Source: Marinicella algicola (GTDB lineage: Bacteria; Pseudomonadota; Gammaproteobacteria; Xanthomonadales; Marinicellaceae). Taken from it: a stretch of 64,000 nt of DNA. Of this stretch, positions 37,441-47,481 are shown one piece after another (within the stretch, counting starts at the first letter, position 1; each line of letters begins with the position of its first letter). The DNA is taken from assembly GCF_028401385.1 (NCBI RefSeq), contig NZ_JAQOMR010000001.1:560501-624500 (forward strand), written 5' to 3'. A program made the position numbers and the translations under genes. The notes under the pieces are model-generated. The model was not told the DNA's origin and did not search any database. It saw only the letters and a list, made by a program, of their open reading frames with translations.

Positions 37441-38592
37441 TTATTTTGTGTAAAGGTCGAGGGTGAGCCGCGAAAGCGGCCTTGGATCGTCCTCGCCGGT
37501 CAGATAGGTACGGCCGAGCGTCATCGCCGTGCCGCTGTCGGAATCCATAATGATGATGTGCACGAACAGCGACATCGAAGGCAGGATCGGGTTGGGGTTC
37601 CCGGCGTGGAACATCTGGTGTTCCATCCATGACGGCGCGAACCGCGCGCCAAGCGAATAGCCGCAGGCGTTCAGCCGGTGGCGCGACAGGCCGCGGCTGT
37701 CCATGATCTCGGCATGTTTGTCGAAAACATCGCCGAAACTGTGCCCCGGACGCAAAAGCTCCTCGATGGCTTCAAGGGCAGCCTTGCCCGCACCATAAAG
37801 CGCGTGGTGTCTGTCTGTAGGCTCGCCGATCACGACCGTGCGCATCGCCGCAACGTGATAGTGCGCCCAGACGCCGGCCCATTCGAGGGTGAGTTGGTCG
37901 TTATCAGAAAGCGTCCGGCGGCCTGATTTCGACCTGCAGAGCAGCGCGCTTTCGCCAGAACCGATGATAAAATTATTGGCCGGATAGTCGCCGCCGCCGG
38001 AAAGCACCGCGCCCTGCATTGCCGACAGGATTTCGCCTTCATCCGCTCCGGGTTTGATCAGGGGAGCGCTGCATCGAAGGCGTCGTCACACAGGGTCGCC
38101 GCCTTTTCGATGCAGGTGATCTCGGCCGGGCTTTTGATCAGACGCAGATTGCTGACCAGATAGGACGAGATCCTCAATCTGGCAGAAGGTCGACAGTTGC
38201 TCATCCAGCAGATGGGCGGACCGTCCGGTCATGCCGTGGGTGTCGTATTCGACGCCGATACGGCAGCCGAGCAGATCAAGATCGGCCAGCATTTCCTTAA
38301 GGTCGCGGCTCGGGTCTGTCTGGCCACGGTCGACCCAAATGCGGATATCGCTGATATTGGAGGTCTGGCGAGCCTGACGGACATCGGCCGAGCGGGTCAG
38401 AAGTGTCATCTTGCCGTCGGCGGTCACAGCCAGGCACTGGAAAAATACGAAACCGAATGTGTCGTATCCCGTCAACCAGTACATGCTCTCCTGCGCGAAC
38501 AGCAGCACGGCATCGAGTTTCTTGGCCGCCATCGCGCTTTTCAGCCGCGTCAGCCTGTCTGCATATTCGTCGCTTTCAAAAATCAGCGCCAT
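37441..38592 (-). CDS. M24-family Xaa-Pro peptidase-like protein (two frameshifts)
   Basis: Creatinase/prolidase fold, 383 residues after repair. N-terminal domain ADRLTRLKSAMAAKKLDAVL, then the pita-bread domain. The first metal ligand region reads LEWAGVWAHYHVAAMRTV where true dipeptidases have a clear D…D pair, so the metal site may be altered and activity uncertain. Frames break at G run 38061-38064 (one base missing) and at 38166-38172, where CGAGATC stands for CGAATC. Separated from pgeF by 45 bases on the same strand, so it may be the last gene of the lgt operon. Confidence 0.75.
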
Positions 38593-38637
38593 ATCTGTCT
38601 CCCCGGGCGTGCATCGCACGCAGTTGAAGTACGAGGC

Positions 38638-39473
38638 TCATTGAGCCGCAATCGAAATCGCCGAAATCTGGCGGCCGTAATCCGGCTCGCCGCGATGGGT
38701 TGAGCGGCGATAGGAAAAGAAATCCCGCTCGTTCTCGTAAGTGCACTGACCGATGATGTCGTGCGCAATGCCTGCGCGGTCAAGTTTCAGGCCGATGAAC
38801 CCGGCAAGGTCGAACAGGGCATGGCCGTCCGTTTCGGCAGGCGAGAAGAAACGCGAGAATGTGCTGTCGGCTTCTGTGAAACGGTCGATGAATTCCGGGC
38901 CGACCTCATAGGCCTTACTACTGATTGCCGGCCCCAGACTGGCGACAATCGCCTCCCGTCTTGCACCGAGCGATATCATCGCCTCTGCGGTTGCCTCCAG
39001 AATGCCGCCAAATGCGCCGCGCCAGCCCGCATGGGCCGCGCCGATGACGCCGTTTTCCGGATCGGCGAACAGCACCGGGCCGCAATCGGCTGTCAACACG
39101 CCGAGAACAAGACCCGGCGTTCTGGACGCAAGGCCATCGGCGCGCGGCCGTTCTCCGGCAAACGGTGCCGCAACGCCAACCGCATCCGCCGAATGGCATT
39201 GATGGAGGTTGACAAGACGGGCAACGTTTTCGCCGAACCATGCGGCGACTTCGGCACGGTTCTCGGAGACGTTTTCAGCCGCGTCATCGGATCCGGCGCC
39301 GCAGTTGAGGCTTTCATAGATGCCAGTCGAAGTGCCGCCCCGGCGTGTAAAAAGCCGTGACGAATACCCGTCTCGGAAAGCCGCGCAGTGAGAAGCGGGC
39401 TTTGAACCGGGGCAGGGGCTGTCTCTCTCTCGGCTGTTCGGCCGGGCTGAAGCATTGCAGTATCCTGTTGCAT
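38638..39473 (-). CDS. pgeF: peptidoglycan editing factor PgeF, laccase-domain family (frameshifted)
   Basis: A YfiH/laccase-domain protein of 278 residues. The family removes wrongly made UDP-MurNAc-L-Ser in E. coli and has also been reported as a purine nucleoside enzyme. The conserved metal ligands are in HQCHSADAV, LTADCGPV and AAHAGWRG. The start is ATG 39473 (MQQDTAMLQPG). The A run 39349-39353 lacks one base; repair gives GIRHGFFTRRGGTS. It follows midA by 36 bases. Confidence 0.85.
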
Positions 39474-39509
39474 GTTTTGGCGGATGGTGGTGCGCGGAGA
39501 GCCTGTTTG

Positions 39510-40614
39510 TCAATCCTCAACGTCGAAAGGGATAAGTCGAAGATGATGGCTTGATGCGCACAATACCTTGAAAAGATTACCCATTTCATCAGCGTCTTCA
39601 CCTGCGAGCCGGCGGGCAGCTGCGACGATCTGTTGCTGGGTGCCGGTGTCTTTTCCCCGACCAAGCTCAGAGGCCCGGGGACCGAGGCCGAGACCTGCCA
39701 GAAAGGCGCCCTGCATCATCATCGGGTGGACTTGAAGCCCTTCATGCTGTGCCACTCCGGCAAGGGCGGCGAAATCCACATGGCTGGTAAGGTCGGCTTC
39801 GCCCGGATGGGCAAGCGGCGGATCGAAGCCATGGTCGCGGACGGCCTGCAGCGTGTCTCCGAACCCGCTCTTTAGGTGGCCGTAATCGATGATCAGTGCA
39901 CTGCCGCCTTCTTTTTAAGCCTTTCGGCAAGCGTTGCCATCAGTGCTTCGCGCACCGGTGCAGGCTCGAAGATCGCGCCGTCGGGCTGCACTTTCCAGTT
40001 TTCGGGAAGCCCGGCGGGGTCAAGCAGGGCCGGGGACACACCGAAGGCCAGCGCGCCTTTGTCGTCAAGTGTCACCACGCGCTCGAAAAGCCTGATCCGG
40101 CCTTAACGAACTGGCGGGTTGCGATGGCGTCGAACAGCTCGTTGGCGACAAACAGGGTGAAGCCTTCCGGCGCTTCGACGAGATTGTCAATCCAGCCGAT
40201 CCGGTCGGCGTGGCATTTGAGCGTTTCAGCCTGCCGCGCGCGCAATGGTAGGCTGGTTTCCATCAGCGTTACGCTGAGCCCGTTGTAAAGATCGGGTGAA
40301 AGCTTCGCGATGACATTCAGAACATCCGCCATCATCGTGCCGCGCCCGGGACCGCCTTCGATCAGTACGGTCTGTTGCGGGCGGCCGTGTTGTTGCCAGG
40401 CCTGGATCAGGAAAATGCCGATGAGTTCGCCGAAAAGCTGCGAGATTTCGGGCGCCGTGGTGAAGTCACCACTGCGACCCAGAGGATCGCGAGTGCGGTA
40501 ATAGCCATGGTCGGGATCAGCGAGGCAGAGGGTGAAATAGGTACTGACCGGCATCGGACCGCCGGTCTCGATCATGGTCTTGATCTTGTTGCCAAGCGGC
40601 GTGGTCACGATCAT
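39510..40614 (-). CDS. MidA/NDUFAF7-family SAM-dependent methyltransferase (two frameshifts)
   Basis: A DUF185-type methyltransferase, 368 residues after repair. The eukaryotic relative NDUFAF7 methylates an Arg of respiratory complex I; the bacterial role is less clear. Conserved parts are MPVSTYFTLCLADPDHGYY, FTTAPEISQLFGELIG and VLIEGGPGRGTMMADVL. A runs 40086-40089 and C pair 39907-39908 (+ strand) each lack one base, restoring FFERVVTLDD and GGSALIIDYGH. The ATG overlaps the lgt stop as ATGA, so translation is coupled. Confidence 0.87.
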
Positions 40615-41465
40615 TTGCCCGTGTCTTTACGCCTTGCCATGCAGCCGGAATACCAGATGCCCCAGAGCCCTGCGATCAGCATTGGCAGGGAAAGCAGCAT
40701 TCCCATGGTCAGCCAGCCGCCGAAAAGATAGCCAAGCTGCGGGTCCGGTTCGCGGAAGAACTCCACGAAAATGCGCGACAATGCGTAAAGGCAGATGAAG
40801 ATACCGCCCGTCAGCGCCGGCCGCTTCAGTGTGTGATAAAACTGCGTGGCGATGAACAGGATCACGAGTATGGCGAGCCCCTCAAGGCCGGCCTCGTAAA
40901 GCTGGCTCGGGTGGCGCGGCAGCGGGCCGGCGCCGGGAAACACCATCGCCCAGGCAACATCGCTGGCCCGTCCCCAAAGCTCACCATTGATGAAATTGGC
41001 AAGCCGACCGAATAACAGGCCGATCGGAGCGACGGCCGCCATCAGGTCGAGCAGCGACCATGTGTTGATGCCGTGCTTGCGCGAGAAGATCACCATCACG
41101 GTGATCATCCCGATCAGGCCGCCGTGGAATGACATGCCGCCGTCCCAGATCTTGAACACGACCAGCGGGTTGGAAAGGAATGCGCCGGGCGCGTAAAACA
41201 GCATGTAGCCGAGTCTGCCGCCTACGACGATGCCGACCACCGACCAGGTGACGAAATCGTCCAGCCGCGCCAGTGGCATCGGCGGCTTTCCGGCAGGCCA
41301 GAGCTGGTCTTTCTTCAGCAGCCAGCGTGCATAGAGCCAGCCGAGCAGAATGCCCGCAACGTAAGCCAGTCCGTACCAGTGTATCTGCAGCGGCCCGAGA
41401 CGGATCGCCACGGGATCGATGGCGGGATAGGGCATGGCGGCGAGCATGATGTGGTCTGGCAGCAA
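40611..41465 (-). CDS. lgt: prolipoprotein diacylglyceryl transferase
   Basis: Lgt adds diacylglycerol to the lipobox Cys in the inner membrane. 284 residues with about seven helices; the essential His-Gly motif SFHGGLIG and the signature GRLANFINGELWGR are present. Intact. First gene of the lgt-midA-pgeF operon. The gene for ubiK is divergent with 181 bases between. A later start at Met7 or Met11 is possible. Confidence 0.95.
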   Translation of the reverse strand: MLPDHIMLAAMPYPAIDPVAIRLGPLQIHWYGLAYVAGILLGWLYARWLLKKDQLWPAGKPPMPLARLDDFVTWSVVGIVVGGRLGYMLFYAPGAFLSNPLVVFKIWDGGMSFHGGLIGMITVMVIFSRKHGINTWSLLDLMAAVAPIGLLFGRLANFINGELWGRASDVAWAMVFPGAGPLPRHPSQLYEAGLEGLAILVILFIATQFYHTLKRPALTGGIFICLYALSRIFVEFFREPDPQLGYLFGGWLTMGMLLSLPMLIAGLWGIWYSGCMARRKDTGK

Positions 41466-41646
41466 GGTTTGAAATCCTCTATGGTCGGCGGGAAGATGGC
41501 GACATAATGCGGTCTGGTCAAGCTTCCCGCAGGGCGAATAGTCCGCACATTGTGCGCTGCCGGGCTTGCGCCTTCAAACCGATCTCACTACCTCATGGAG
41601 AGGCACCGAGATGGTGCGTCCCGGCATCGCGACAGGAGAAACCGAC

Positions 41647-41910
41647 ATGACATCCGGCACCACCCGTATTCTCGACGATCTGGCGAAACTGATGACCGAC
41701 GCCGCAGGCTCGGTCCAGAGCGCAGGCAAGGACCTCGAAACCGCGGTGAAAGCGCAGGTGGAGCGTTGGCTGAACAGCATGGACGTGGTCCAGCGCGAGG
41801 AGTTCGATGCCGTGCGCGATATGGCGATCAAGGCGCGCGACGAAAACGACGAACTGCGTTCGCGCATCGAGGCGCTTGAAGCAAAGCTGAACGAAAAGAC
41901 CGGGAAGTAA
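41647..41910 (+). CDS. ubiK: UbiK/BMFP-family accessory factor
   Basis: An 87-residue, mostly helical protein: an amphipathic N-terminal helix (ILDDLAKLMTDAAGSVQ) and a C-terminal coiled coil (DELRSRIEALEAKLNEK). UbiK helps aerobic ubiquinone synthesis in E. coli and binds lipids. The start ATG 41647 has AGGAG about 9 bases upstream. Divergent from lgt, as in many rhizobia. Intact, followed by two hairpins. Confidence 0.8.
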   Translation: MTSGTTRILDDLAKLMTDAAGSVQSAGKDLETAVKAQVERWLNSMDVVQREEFDAVRDMAIKARDENDELRSRIEALEAKLNEKTGK

Positions 41911-41912
41911 TC

Positions 41913-41928
41913 AAAGCCTGAGGCTTTT
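41913..41928 (+). terminator. short hairpin after ubiK
   Basis: AAAGCC-TGA-GGCTTTT, a 6-bp stem with T tail, 3 bases after the ubiK stop. Weak alone; a stronger terminator follows. Confidence 0.45.
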
Positions 41929-41951
41929 GAAAAAGCGGATTATGAATAAGC

Positions 41952-41980
41952 AAAGCAGGTCTCTTCGAGATCTGCTTTTT
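41952..41980 (+). terminator. strong Rho-independent terminator after ubiK
   Basis: AAAGCAGGTCTC-TTC-GAGATCTGCTTT forms twelve pairs (one G·T) and runs into TTTTT ending at 41980. It is 42 bases after the ubiK stop. Confidence 0.88.
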
Positions 41981-42106
41981 GCATTGTCGGAGACATCGCT
42001 GTCATCAGATACTGGTCCGGCTCGGTTCTGAGAGGCCCTTTGAAACCATCCGGCAAAACTATCACCAAAAAATCCAGCCTGTGGACATGGTTAAAAAGGC
42101 AATTCA

Positions 42107-42157
42107 CTGAATCATTTAGGTCGTGGGCCTGAATCATTTTCGGAACGCAAAAATGAT
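42107..42157. repeat. 11-bp direct repeats and inverted repeat upstream of ybjN gene
   Basis: CTGAATCATTT occurs at 42107-42117 and again at 42129-42139, a 22-base period (two helical turns). The second copy also begins an inverted repeat ATCATTTT-N9-AAAATGAT at 42133-42157. Both copies contain GAATC, a possible CcrM methylation site (GANTC); another is at 42227-42231. The arrangement suggests a regulator site for the gene at 42318. Apart from this and the terminators, the gap 41981-42317 holds no gene I can support. Confidence 0.5.
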
Positions 42158-42317
42158 AGATCACTAGAAAGCAGAGCCCGGGGGCTGGTGTTGGCGTTTG
42201 CGCATTATACACTGATTTTAATAGATGATTCGAAATGGAGCCCGGTGCGTGCATCGCGGGGAGGCCGGCCACGCAAATGGCTGGAGCCAACGGGCAGCGA
42301 TCGGAAAAAGGTGGTTT

Positions 42318-42818
42318 ATGGGTCTTGGTCTTTTGGAAATAGAACGTCTGAACAATCCGGTCGACATGATCGAGTTCGTGGCTTCCACGAATGACTGGAG
42401 TTTCGAGCGTTCCGGAGAGGACGAGATCGCGATGACGGTCGGTGGCCGTTGGGCCGACTATCACGTGTCGTTCTCGTGGATGAACCAGCACGAAGCGCTG
42501 CATCTTGCCTGCGCCTTCGATCTGCGCGTTCCCGACCACCGGGTGACCGAACTGGTGCGCCTGCTCTCGCGCGTTAATTCCCAGGTGCTGATGGGCCATT
42601 TCGATTTCTGGCCGTATGAGAATGTGGTGGTGTTCCGGCACTCGCTGCTTCTGGCTGGCGGTGCCGAGCCCACCAACCAGCAGGTCGAGGGTACGCTTTC
42701 CAACGGTCTTGACTCCTGCGAGAATTATTTCCAGGCCTTCCAGTTCGTTGTCTGGTCCGGCATGTCTGCTGATGATGCGATGAAGGCGGTGTTGTTCGAA
42801 ACGGTTGGAGAGGCCTGA
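42318..42818 (+). CDS. YbjN domain-containing protein
   Basis: A 166-residue YbjN-type protein (type III secretion chaperone-like fold). Conserved text includes DWSFERSGEDEIAMTVGG and SWMNQHEALHLACAFDLRVP. In E. coli, YbjN affects motility and stress responses; here the function is unknown. The start ATG 42318 follows AAAAAGG. proC begins one base after its stop, so the two are translationally linked, an arrangement common in Rhizobiales. Intact. Confidence 0.88.
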   Translation: MGLGLLEIERLNNPVDMIEFVASTNDWSFERSGEDEIAMTVGGRWADYHVSFSWMNQHEALHLACAFDLRVPDHRVTELVRLLSRVNSQVLMGHFDFWPYENVVVFRHSLLLAGGAEPTNQQVEGTLSNGLDSCENYFQAFQFVVWSGMSADDAMKAVLFETVGEA

Positions 42819-42819
42819 T

Positions 42820-43640
42820 ATGGCGGATCTCAGCGATATTGATGGGCTGGTTTTGGTCGGTGCCGGCAATATGGGCGGGGCTATGCTGTCCGGCTGGGTT
42901 ACGGGTGGGGTCCGCCGTGAAGCGATCACAGTGATTGATCCGAACCCTTCCAACAGCATCAAGAGCCTTCTGGATCGTAGCGGCATCCGCCATACGGTGG
43001 CACTGCCGGACAATGTCAAGGCGAAGATCCTGGTTCTCGCGGTCAAGCCGCAGGTCATGTATGCGGTGCTCGACACGCTTGCGCCGGTGATTGATGAGGA
43101 CACTCTTGTCGTCTCCGTTGCCGCCGGCAAGACGCTTCAATATTTCGAGGAGCGCCTTGGAAAACTTGCGATGATCCGCACAATCCCGAACACGCCGTCC
43201 ATGGTTGGGCGCGGGGTCATTGGCGCTTTGCCAATGGCCGCGTCAGCGAAACGGCACGCGAAGAGGCAGACATGCTGCTAGCAGCCGTCGGTCAGGTCGA
43301 ATGGGTGGAAAAGGAAGCCGATATCGACGCCGTAACCGCGATTTCGGGAAGCGGCCCTGCTTACGTCTTCTATCTGGTCGAGTGCTTGGCTGAAGCGGGG
43401 CGTAAGCTCGGTCTTGATAAAGACCTCGCCATGCGGCTTGCACGCGGCACGGTGACGGGTGCGGGGGCGCTGATGGATGGGTCGGAGGACGATGCCGGCA
43501 CACTGCGCAAGAATGTGACGTCCCCGGGCGGCACGACTGCTGCCGCGCTGGAGCATCTGATGGCCGAAGAGGGCTTGCAGCCGATTTTCGACCGTGCCCT
43601 TGAAGCGGCCTGCAAGCGCTCAAAGGAACTGGCGGGCTGA
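42820..43640 (+). CDS. proC: pyrroline-5-carboxylate reductase (frameshifted)
   Basis: The last step of proline synthesis: reduces pyrroline-5-carboxylate with NAD(P)H. The fold GLVLVGAGNMGGAMLSGW is N-terminal, and the signature VTAISGSGPAYVF…GTTAAALEHL is C-terminal. One T is missing at 43227-43229; repair reads GVIGAFANGRVSETAREEAD and gives 273 residues, as usual. ATG 42820 is one base after the upstream stop; a GTG at 42805 is less likely. Confidence 0.94.
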
Positions 43641-43655
43641 GCCGGGAGTGCTGTT

Positions 43656-43997
43656 ATGAGGAACGAGATTACCTTTGACGACTTTCTGGAGGTCGATATC
43701 CGCGCAGGCACGATCATCGCGGCAGAAGCCTTTCCCGAAGCCCGCAAGCCTGCCTACAAGCTGAAGATCGACTTCGGATCCGAGATCGGCGTGAAGAAAT
43801 CCTCCGCCCAGATCACGGTGCACTATACGCCCGAAACGCTCGTCGGCCGGCAGGTGATGGCGGTGGTGAATTTTCCACCGCGCCAGATCGGGCCTTTCCG
43901 CTCTGAAGTCCTGACACTCGGCATGGCGGACGACAATGGCGATATTGTCCTTGCCGCCGTCGACAAACCGGTCGAAAACGGCGCGAAGCTTCACTGA
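43656..43997 (+). CDS. csaA: tRNA-binding domain protein CsaA
   Basis: A 113-residue OB-fold protein with the EMAP/tRNA-binding signature DFLEVDIRAGTII and VNFPPRQIGPFRSEVL. B. subtilis CsaA has export chaperone activity; the role here is not known. It lies 15 bases after proC and is probably in the same transcript. It ends 4 bases from the stop of the convergent histidine kinase gene. Intact. Confidence 0.88.
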   Translation: MRNEITFDDFLEVDIRAGTIIAAEAFPEARKPAYKLKIDFGSEIGVKKSSAQITVHYTPETLVGRQVMAVVNFPPRQIGPFRSEVLTLGMADDNGDIVLAAVDKPVENGAKLH

Positions 43998-44001
43998 ACC
44001 A

Positions 44002-45446
44002 TCAGCACGGAATGTGAATTGATGCCCGAAGCCCGCCGAGCGGGCTTTCAGAAAGTACCACATTGCCGCCATGGGCACGGGCGATATCGCGGGCGATCGC
44101 CAAACCGAGGCCGGTGCCAGACGAGTCCAGGTTGCGCGCATTGTCGAGCCGCAGGAACGGTTTGAACACTTCCTCACGCATATCCTCGGCGATGCCGGGA
44201 CCATCATCGTCAAACGAAATCGACAGCCATTTGGCACCGTGCTTGGCAGTAATCTCCAGGCGGCTGGCGTGGCGCTTGGCGTTGGAGGCGAGATTGCCGA
44301 CAAGCCGGGCGAAGGCGTTTGGGCGCACGGTTACCGCGTCATCGCCGACGACGACATATTGCAGTGACTTGCCGGAAAGCTCAAAATCCTCCTGCTGGCG
44401 CTTGAAAAGCGCTGACAGGCTTGCCGTTCCGGTGGTCTCCTCGGCATCGCCCCGGGCAAAGTCGATATAGCCCTCCAGCATTTTCTGCATTTCCTCGATA
44501 TCCTGATTGAGTGCCTCGACCTCGGGACTGTCGCCGATCAGAGCAAGCTGCAGTTTGAACCGCGTCAGGATGGTGCGCAGGTCGTGGCTGACACCGTTGA
44601 GCATGGTGGTGCGCTGCTCGATCTGGCGTTCGATCCGTTCGCGCATCAGGATAAAGGCAAGACCCGCGCGCCGGATTTCAATCGCGCCGCGCGGCGTAAA
44701 GGGTTGTGACGAGACTTGCCCCTTGCCGAAATCATCTGCGGCACGTGTCAGCTTCAGGATAGGACGGATCTGGCCGCGCAGAAACAGTGTGGCGATGCCG
44801 ATCAGTACAAGAGAAGTGCCGACCATCCACAGGATAAAGATGTGGGTGTTCGAGGCATAGGTCATCGAACGACGGGCAAAAATTCTCAGGATCCCGGCTT
44901 CAAGCTTGATGCGGATTTCAACCACCCGCGAATCGCCCAGAGTATCGATCCAGAAGGGGCGGCCGATCTTGGTTGAAATCAGCTCCGCCAGCACCTGATC
45001 CAACAGGCCAAAAACGGTTTTGGCAGCGGCGGCGGAAGCTTGCCTCCGGGTTCGATAGCGACCCTCAGCCCCATGTCGCGCGCGGCAATCGACACGATTT
45101 CTTCCTGATAGTCGGCATCGGTGGTGTCGATGAGATCGATGATTGCAGCAATGTCACCGGTCACAGCATCGGCGAGCCGGCGGGTCACCATCTGCCAATG
45201 GCGCTCCATGAAGACCGTGGCGACAACCGCCTGAAGCAGTAGCATCGGGATGATGATGATCAGCAGCGAACGTGCGAAAAGACCGCGCGGCAGGCGGTGA
45301 TGCGTCCAGCGGCCGACGATCTTGTAGGCCCAGAATAGATGACGCAGGCCCGGAAGCCGCGCGAGCGCACGGAATGCCTGACGCAGGCTCTCGGCGACGT
45401 TCTCGCAGATATTCTTCAAGCTTTGGCGCAGATGTCTCAAGGACAC
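44002..45446 (-). CDS. EnvZ-like sensor histidine kinase (frameshifted)
   Basis: A two-helix membrane kinase of 481 residues after repair. Helix 1 (LLIIIIPMLLLQAVVATVF) is near residue 65, a periplasmic domain follows, helix 2 (FILWMVGTSLVLIGIATLF) leads to HAMP and the phospho-His motif GVSHDLRTILTRF, where the usual Pro after RT is Ile. The ATP domain has DDDGPGI and GTGLGLAI. One base is missing at the T run 45018-45021; repair reads LPKTVFGLLDQVL. It follows the response regulator by 6 bases. Confidence 0.9.
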
Positions 45447-45452
45447 ACCCTG

Positions 45453-46148
45453 TTAGTCCCGGTTCAGCCGGTAGCCGATGCCGCGCACCGTCTGCAGGTA
45501 ACGCGGATTGGCCGGATCGCTCTCGATCTTGCGCCTGAGCCGGTTTATCTGCACATCGATCGTGCGTTCGTTGATCTCTGTGTCGGAGCTGACCAGGTCG
45601 TAGCGCGCGACGGTTTCGCCTGCCTTCTGCGCCAGCATGGCCATGATGTCCTGCTCGCGCTCGGTCAAACGGATGGGCGTTGCGCCCTGTTTCAGCTCTC
45701 GGCGGGACAGCGAAAAAGTGAAGGGTCCGAACATGATCTGCTCGATTGCCATCGTTTTGGGGGCTTGGGAGCGGCGCAGGATATTACTGATACGGAGCAA
45801 GAGCTCTCGTGGCTCGAAGGGCTTGGCGAGGTAGTCGTCGGCACCAGCCTCAAGCCCTTCTATACGGGCATCGGCTTCGGCCCTGGCGGTCAGCAGTAAT
45901 ACCGGTATCGGGCGCATTTTGCTGAGATCCCGGGTCAGCGACACGCCATCCTCGCCCGGCATCATCACATCCAGCACGAGAAGGTCGAAGTCGAGCCCTT
46001 CAAGCTTGCGCCGGGCTTCTGCCGAACTCCCGGCGGTTGAAACGCGGTAGCCTTGTTCGCTGAGATAGCGTTTCAAAAGCGTGCGGATGCGGGTGTCGTC
46101 GTCGACGATCAGCAGATGTGCTGCATCGTCAGCAATCTCCCTGGTCAT
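45453..46148 (-). CDS. OmpR-family response regulator
   Basis: A 231-residue two-component regulator. The receiver has the acidic pair IVDDD, the phospho-Asp in LLVLDVMMPGEDG, and the Lys in LAKPF. The winged-helix DNA-binding domain ends RTIDVQINRLRRKIE…VRGIGYRL. It is the partner of the kinase just downstream. Its ATG overlaps the repaired stop of the MarR gene as ATGA. The MarR-OmpR pair recalls petP-petR of Rhodobacter capsulatus, which controls cytochrome genes there; a similar role here is only a guess. Intact. Confidence 0.92.
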   Translation of the reverse strand: MTREIADDAAHLLIVDDDTRIRTLLKRYLSEQGYRVSTAGSSAEARRKLEGLDFDLLVLDVMMPGEDGVSLTRDLSKMRPIPVLLLTARAEADARIEGLEAGADDYLAKPFEPRELLLRISNILRRSQAPKTMAIEQIMFGPFTFSLSRRELKQGATPIRLTEREQDIMAMLAQKAGETVARYDLVSSDTEINERTIDVQINRLRRKIESDPANPRYLQTVRGIGYRLNRD

Positions 46149-46697
46149 GGGTTACTCCCGTCATTGGCTGAGAGCAGGGCGCCGCAGCGGTTTGCGGGGT
46201 CGGCATTGCACATCCGCGCCAGAAAAGCTTAACAGCCCCCGTTCGCTTTCCGGCAGGTCTTTCAGCGCACATGCAATGCGTTCCAGCTGCGGTGCAAGCA
46301 ATTGCTGGCGCAGGCTTTCACCCTTTGAAGAAAGAAACAGGCGGCGCTGGCGGCGGTCTTCGGGGCCGGTGGTCTGGCCTACATAGCCGCCGTCGATCAG
46401 CTGTTTGAGAACACGGGCGAGGCTCTGCTTGGTGATCCCCAGTGTTTCGAGCAGATCGGCGACGCTCATGCCCGGCCGGCTGCCGACGAAATGCACAACG
46501 CGGTGGTGCGCGCGGCCAAAGCCGATCTCATCAAGGATGGCGTCCGGATCGGAGATGAAATCACGGTAGGCGAAGAACAGCAGTTCGACGATCTCGAACT
46601 CCGCTTCGCCTTCATCACGGTCCGGACCGGTGAATTCATCCGTTCTTGTCGCATGGCTTTTCGACACTGAAGCTTGCGTCCTTTCGCCGTTTTGCAT
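46145..46697 (-). CDS. MarR-family regulator, PetP-like (probable frameshift near the end)
   Basis: A winged-helix regulator: MSVADLLETLGITKQSLARVLKQLID is the recognition region, followed by the wing GPEDRRQRRLFLSSKGE. As read it stops at 46161 with a strange tail. Removing one base at the A run 46223-46226 (+ strand) gives FLARMCNADPANRCG…, a typical MarR C-terminus, and a TGA at 46145-46147 that overlaps the response-regulator ATG. Repaired length is 183 residues. It would act with the OmpR-EnvZ pair of the same operon. Confidence 0.8.
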
Positions 46698-46825
46698 TTC
46701 CCGGACGGCAGGGGTTTTGCAATCAAATCAAGTCTGACATAGGTGTTGCAATAGGTTTAGAGCGGTTCACCGTGAAATGGAAGCCGCAGCGCCGGATCGA
46801 GTAAAAGGGACAAGAAGAGCATACC

Positions 46826-47471
46826 ATGGCACAGCTTCAAGCCGGGATCATTCCCGTCACACCCTTGCAGCAGAACTGCACCGTGATGTTCGATCTGGAA
46901 AGCCGGGAGGGCGTCCTCGTAGATCCGGGCGGTGATGCCGAAGTGATTGTGCAGACCATCGAGGAAAACGGCATCAAGCTTCAGGCGATCTGGCTGACCC
47001 ATGGACATCTCGACCACGCAGGCGGGGCGATGGACATGAAGGAGCAACTGGGCCTTGAAATCATTGGCCCGCATGAGAATGACAAGTCTGTTCTGGAGGC
47101 GATTGAGGAAAGCGCGTTGAAATTCGGGATGGCGGGCATGGTCCGTAATGCCTATCCCGACCGTTTCCTGACGGAAGGGAAACGCTCAGTTTCGGTGAGC
47201 ATGAATTCGAGGTGTTTCACACCCCGGCCATTCGCCGGGACATGTGATCTTCTTCAACAGGCGACAGAAATTCGCCCATGTCGGCGATGTTCTGTTCCAT
47301 GGCTCGATCGGCCGCACCGACCTGCCGGGTGGCGATCACGAAACCCTTCTGAACTCGATCCGCAACAAGCTGTTGCCGCTCGGTGACGATGTCGGTTTCA
47401 TCTGTGGCCACGGTCCCGGTGGCCGGATCGGTGAAGAACGACGCACCAATCCTTTCATTCAGGGGCTTTGA
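46826..47471 (+). CDS. glyoxalase II-like metallo-hydrolase (two frameshifts)
   Basis: An MBL-fold hydrolase, 215 residues after repair, of the YcbL/glyoxalase II-like type. The metal motif is [10 protein letters not shown]; later ligands are in [11 protein letters not shown] and GHGPGG. Two bases are missing, at GGG 47177-47179 and GG 47226-47227, with [16 protein letters not shown] restored. Its substrate may be S-lactoylglutathione or another thioester; unproved. Convergent with purN, 10 bases apart. Confidence 0.88.
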
Positions 47472-47481
47472 AAAACGTGCT

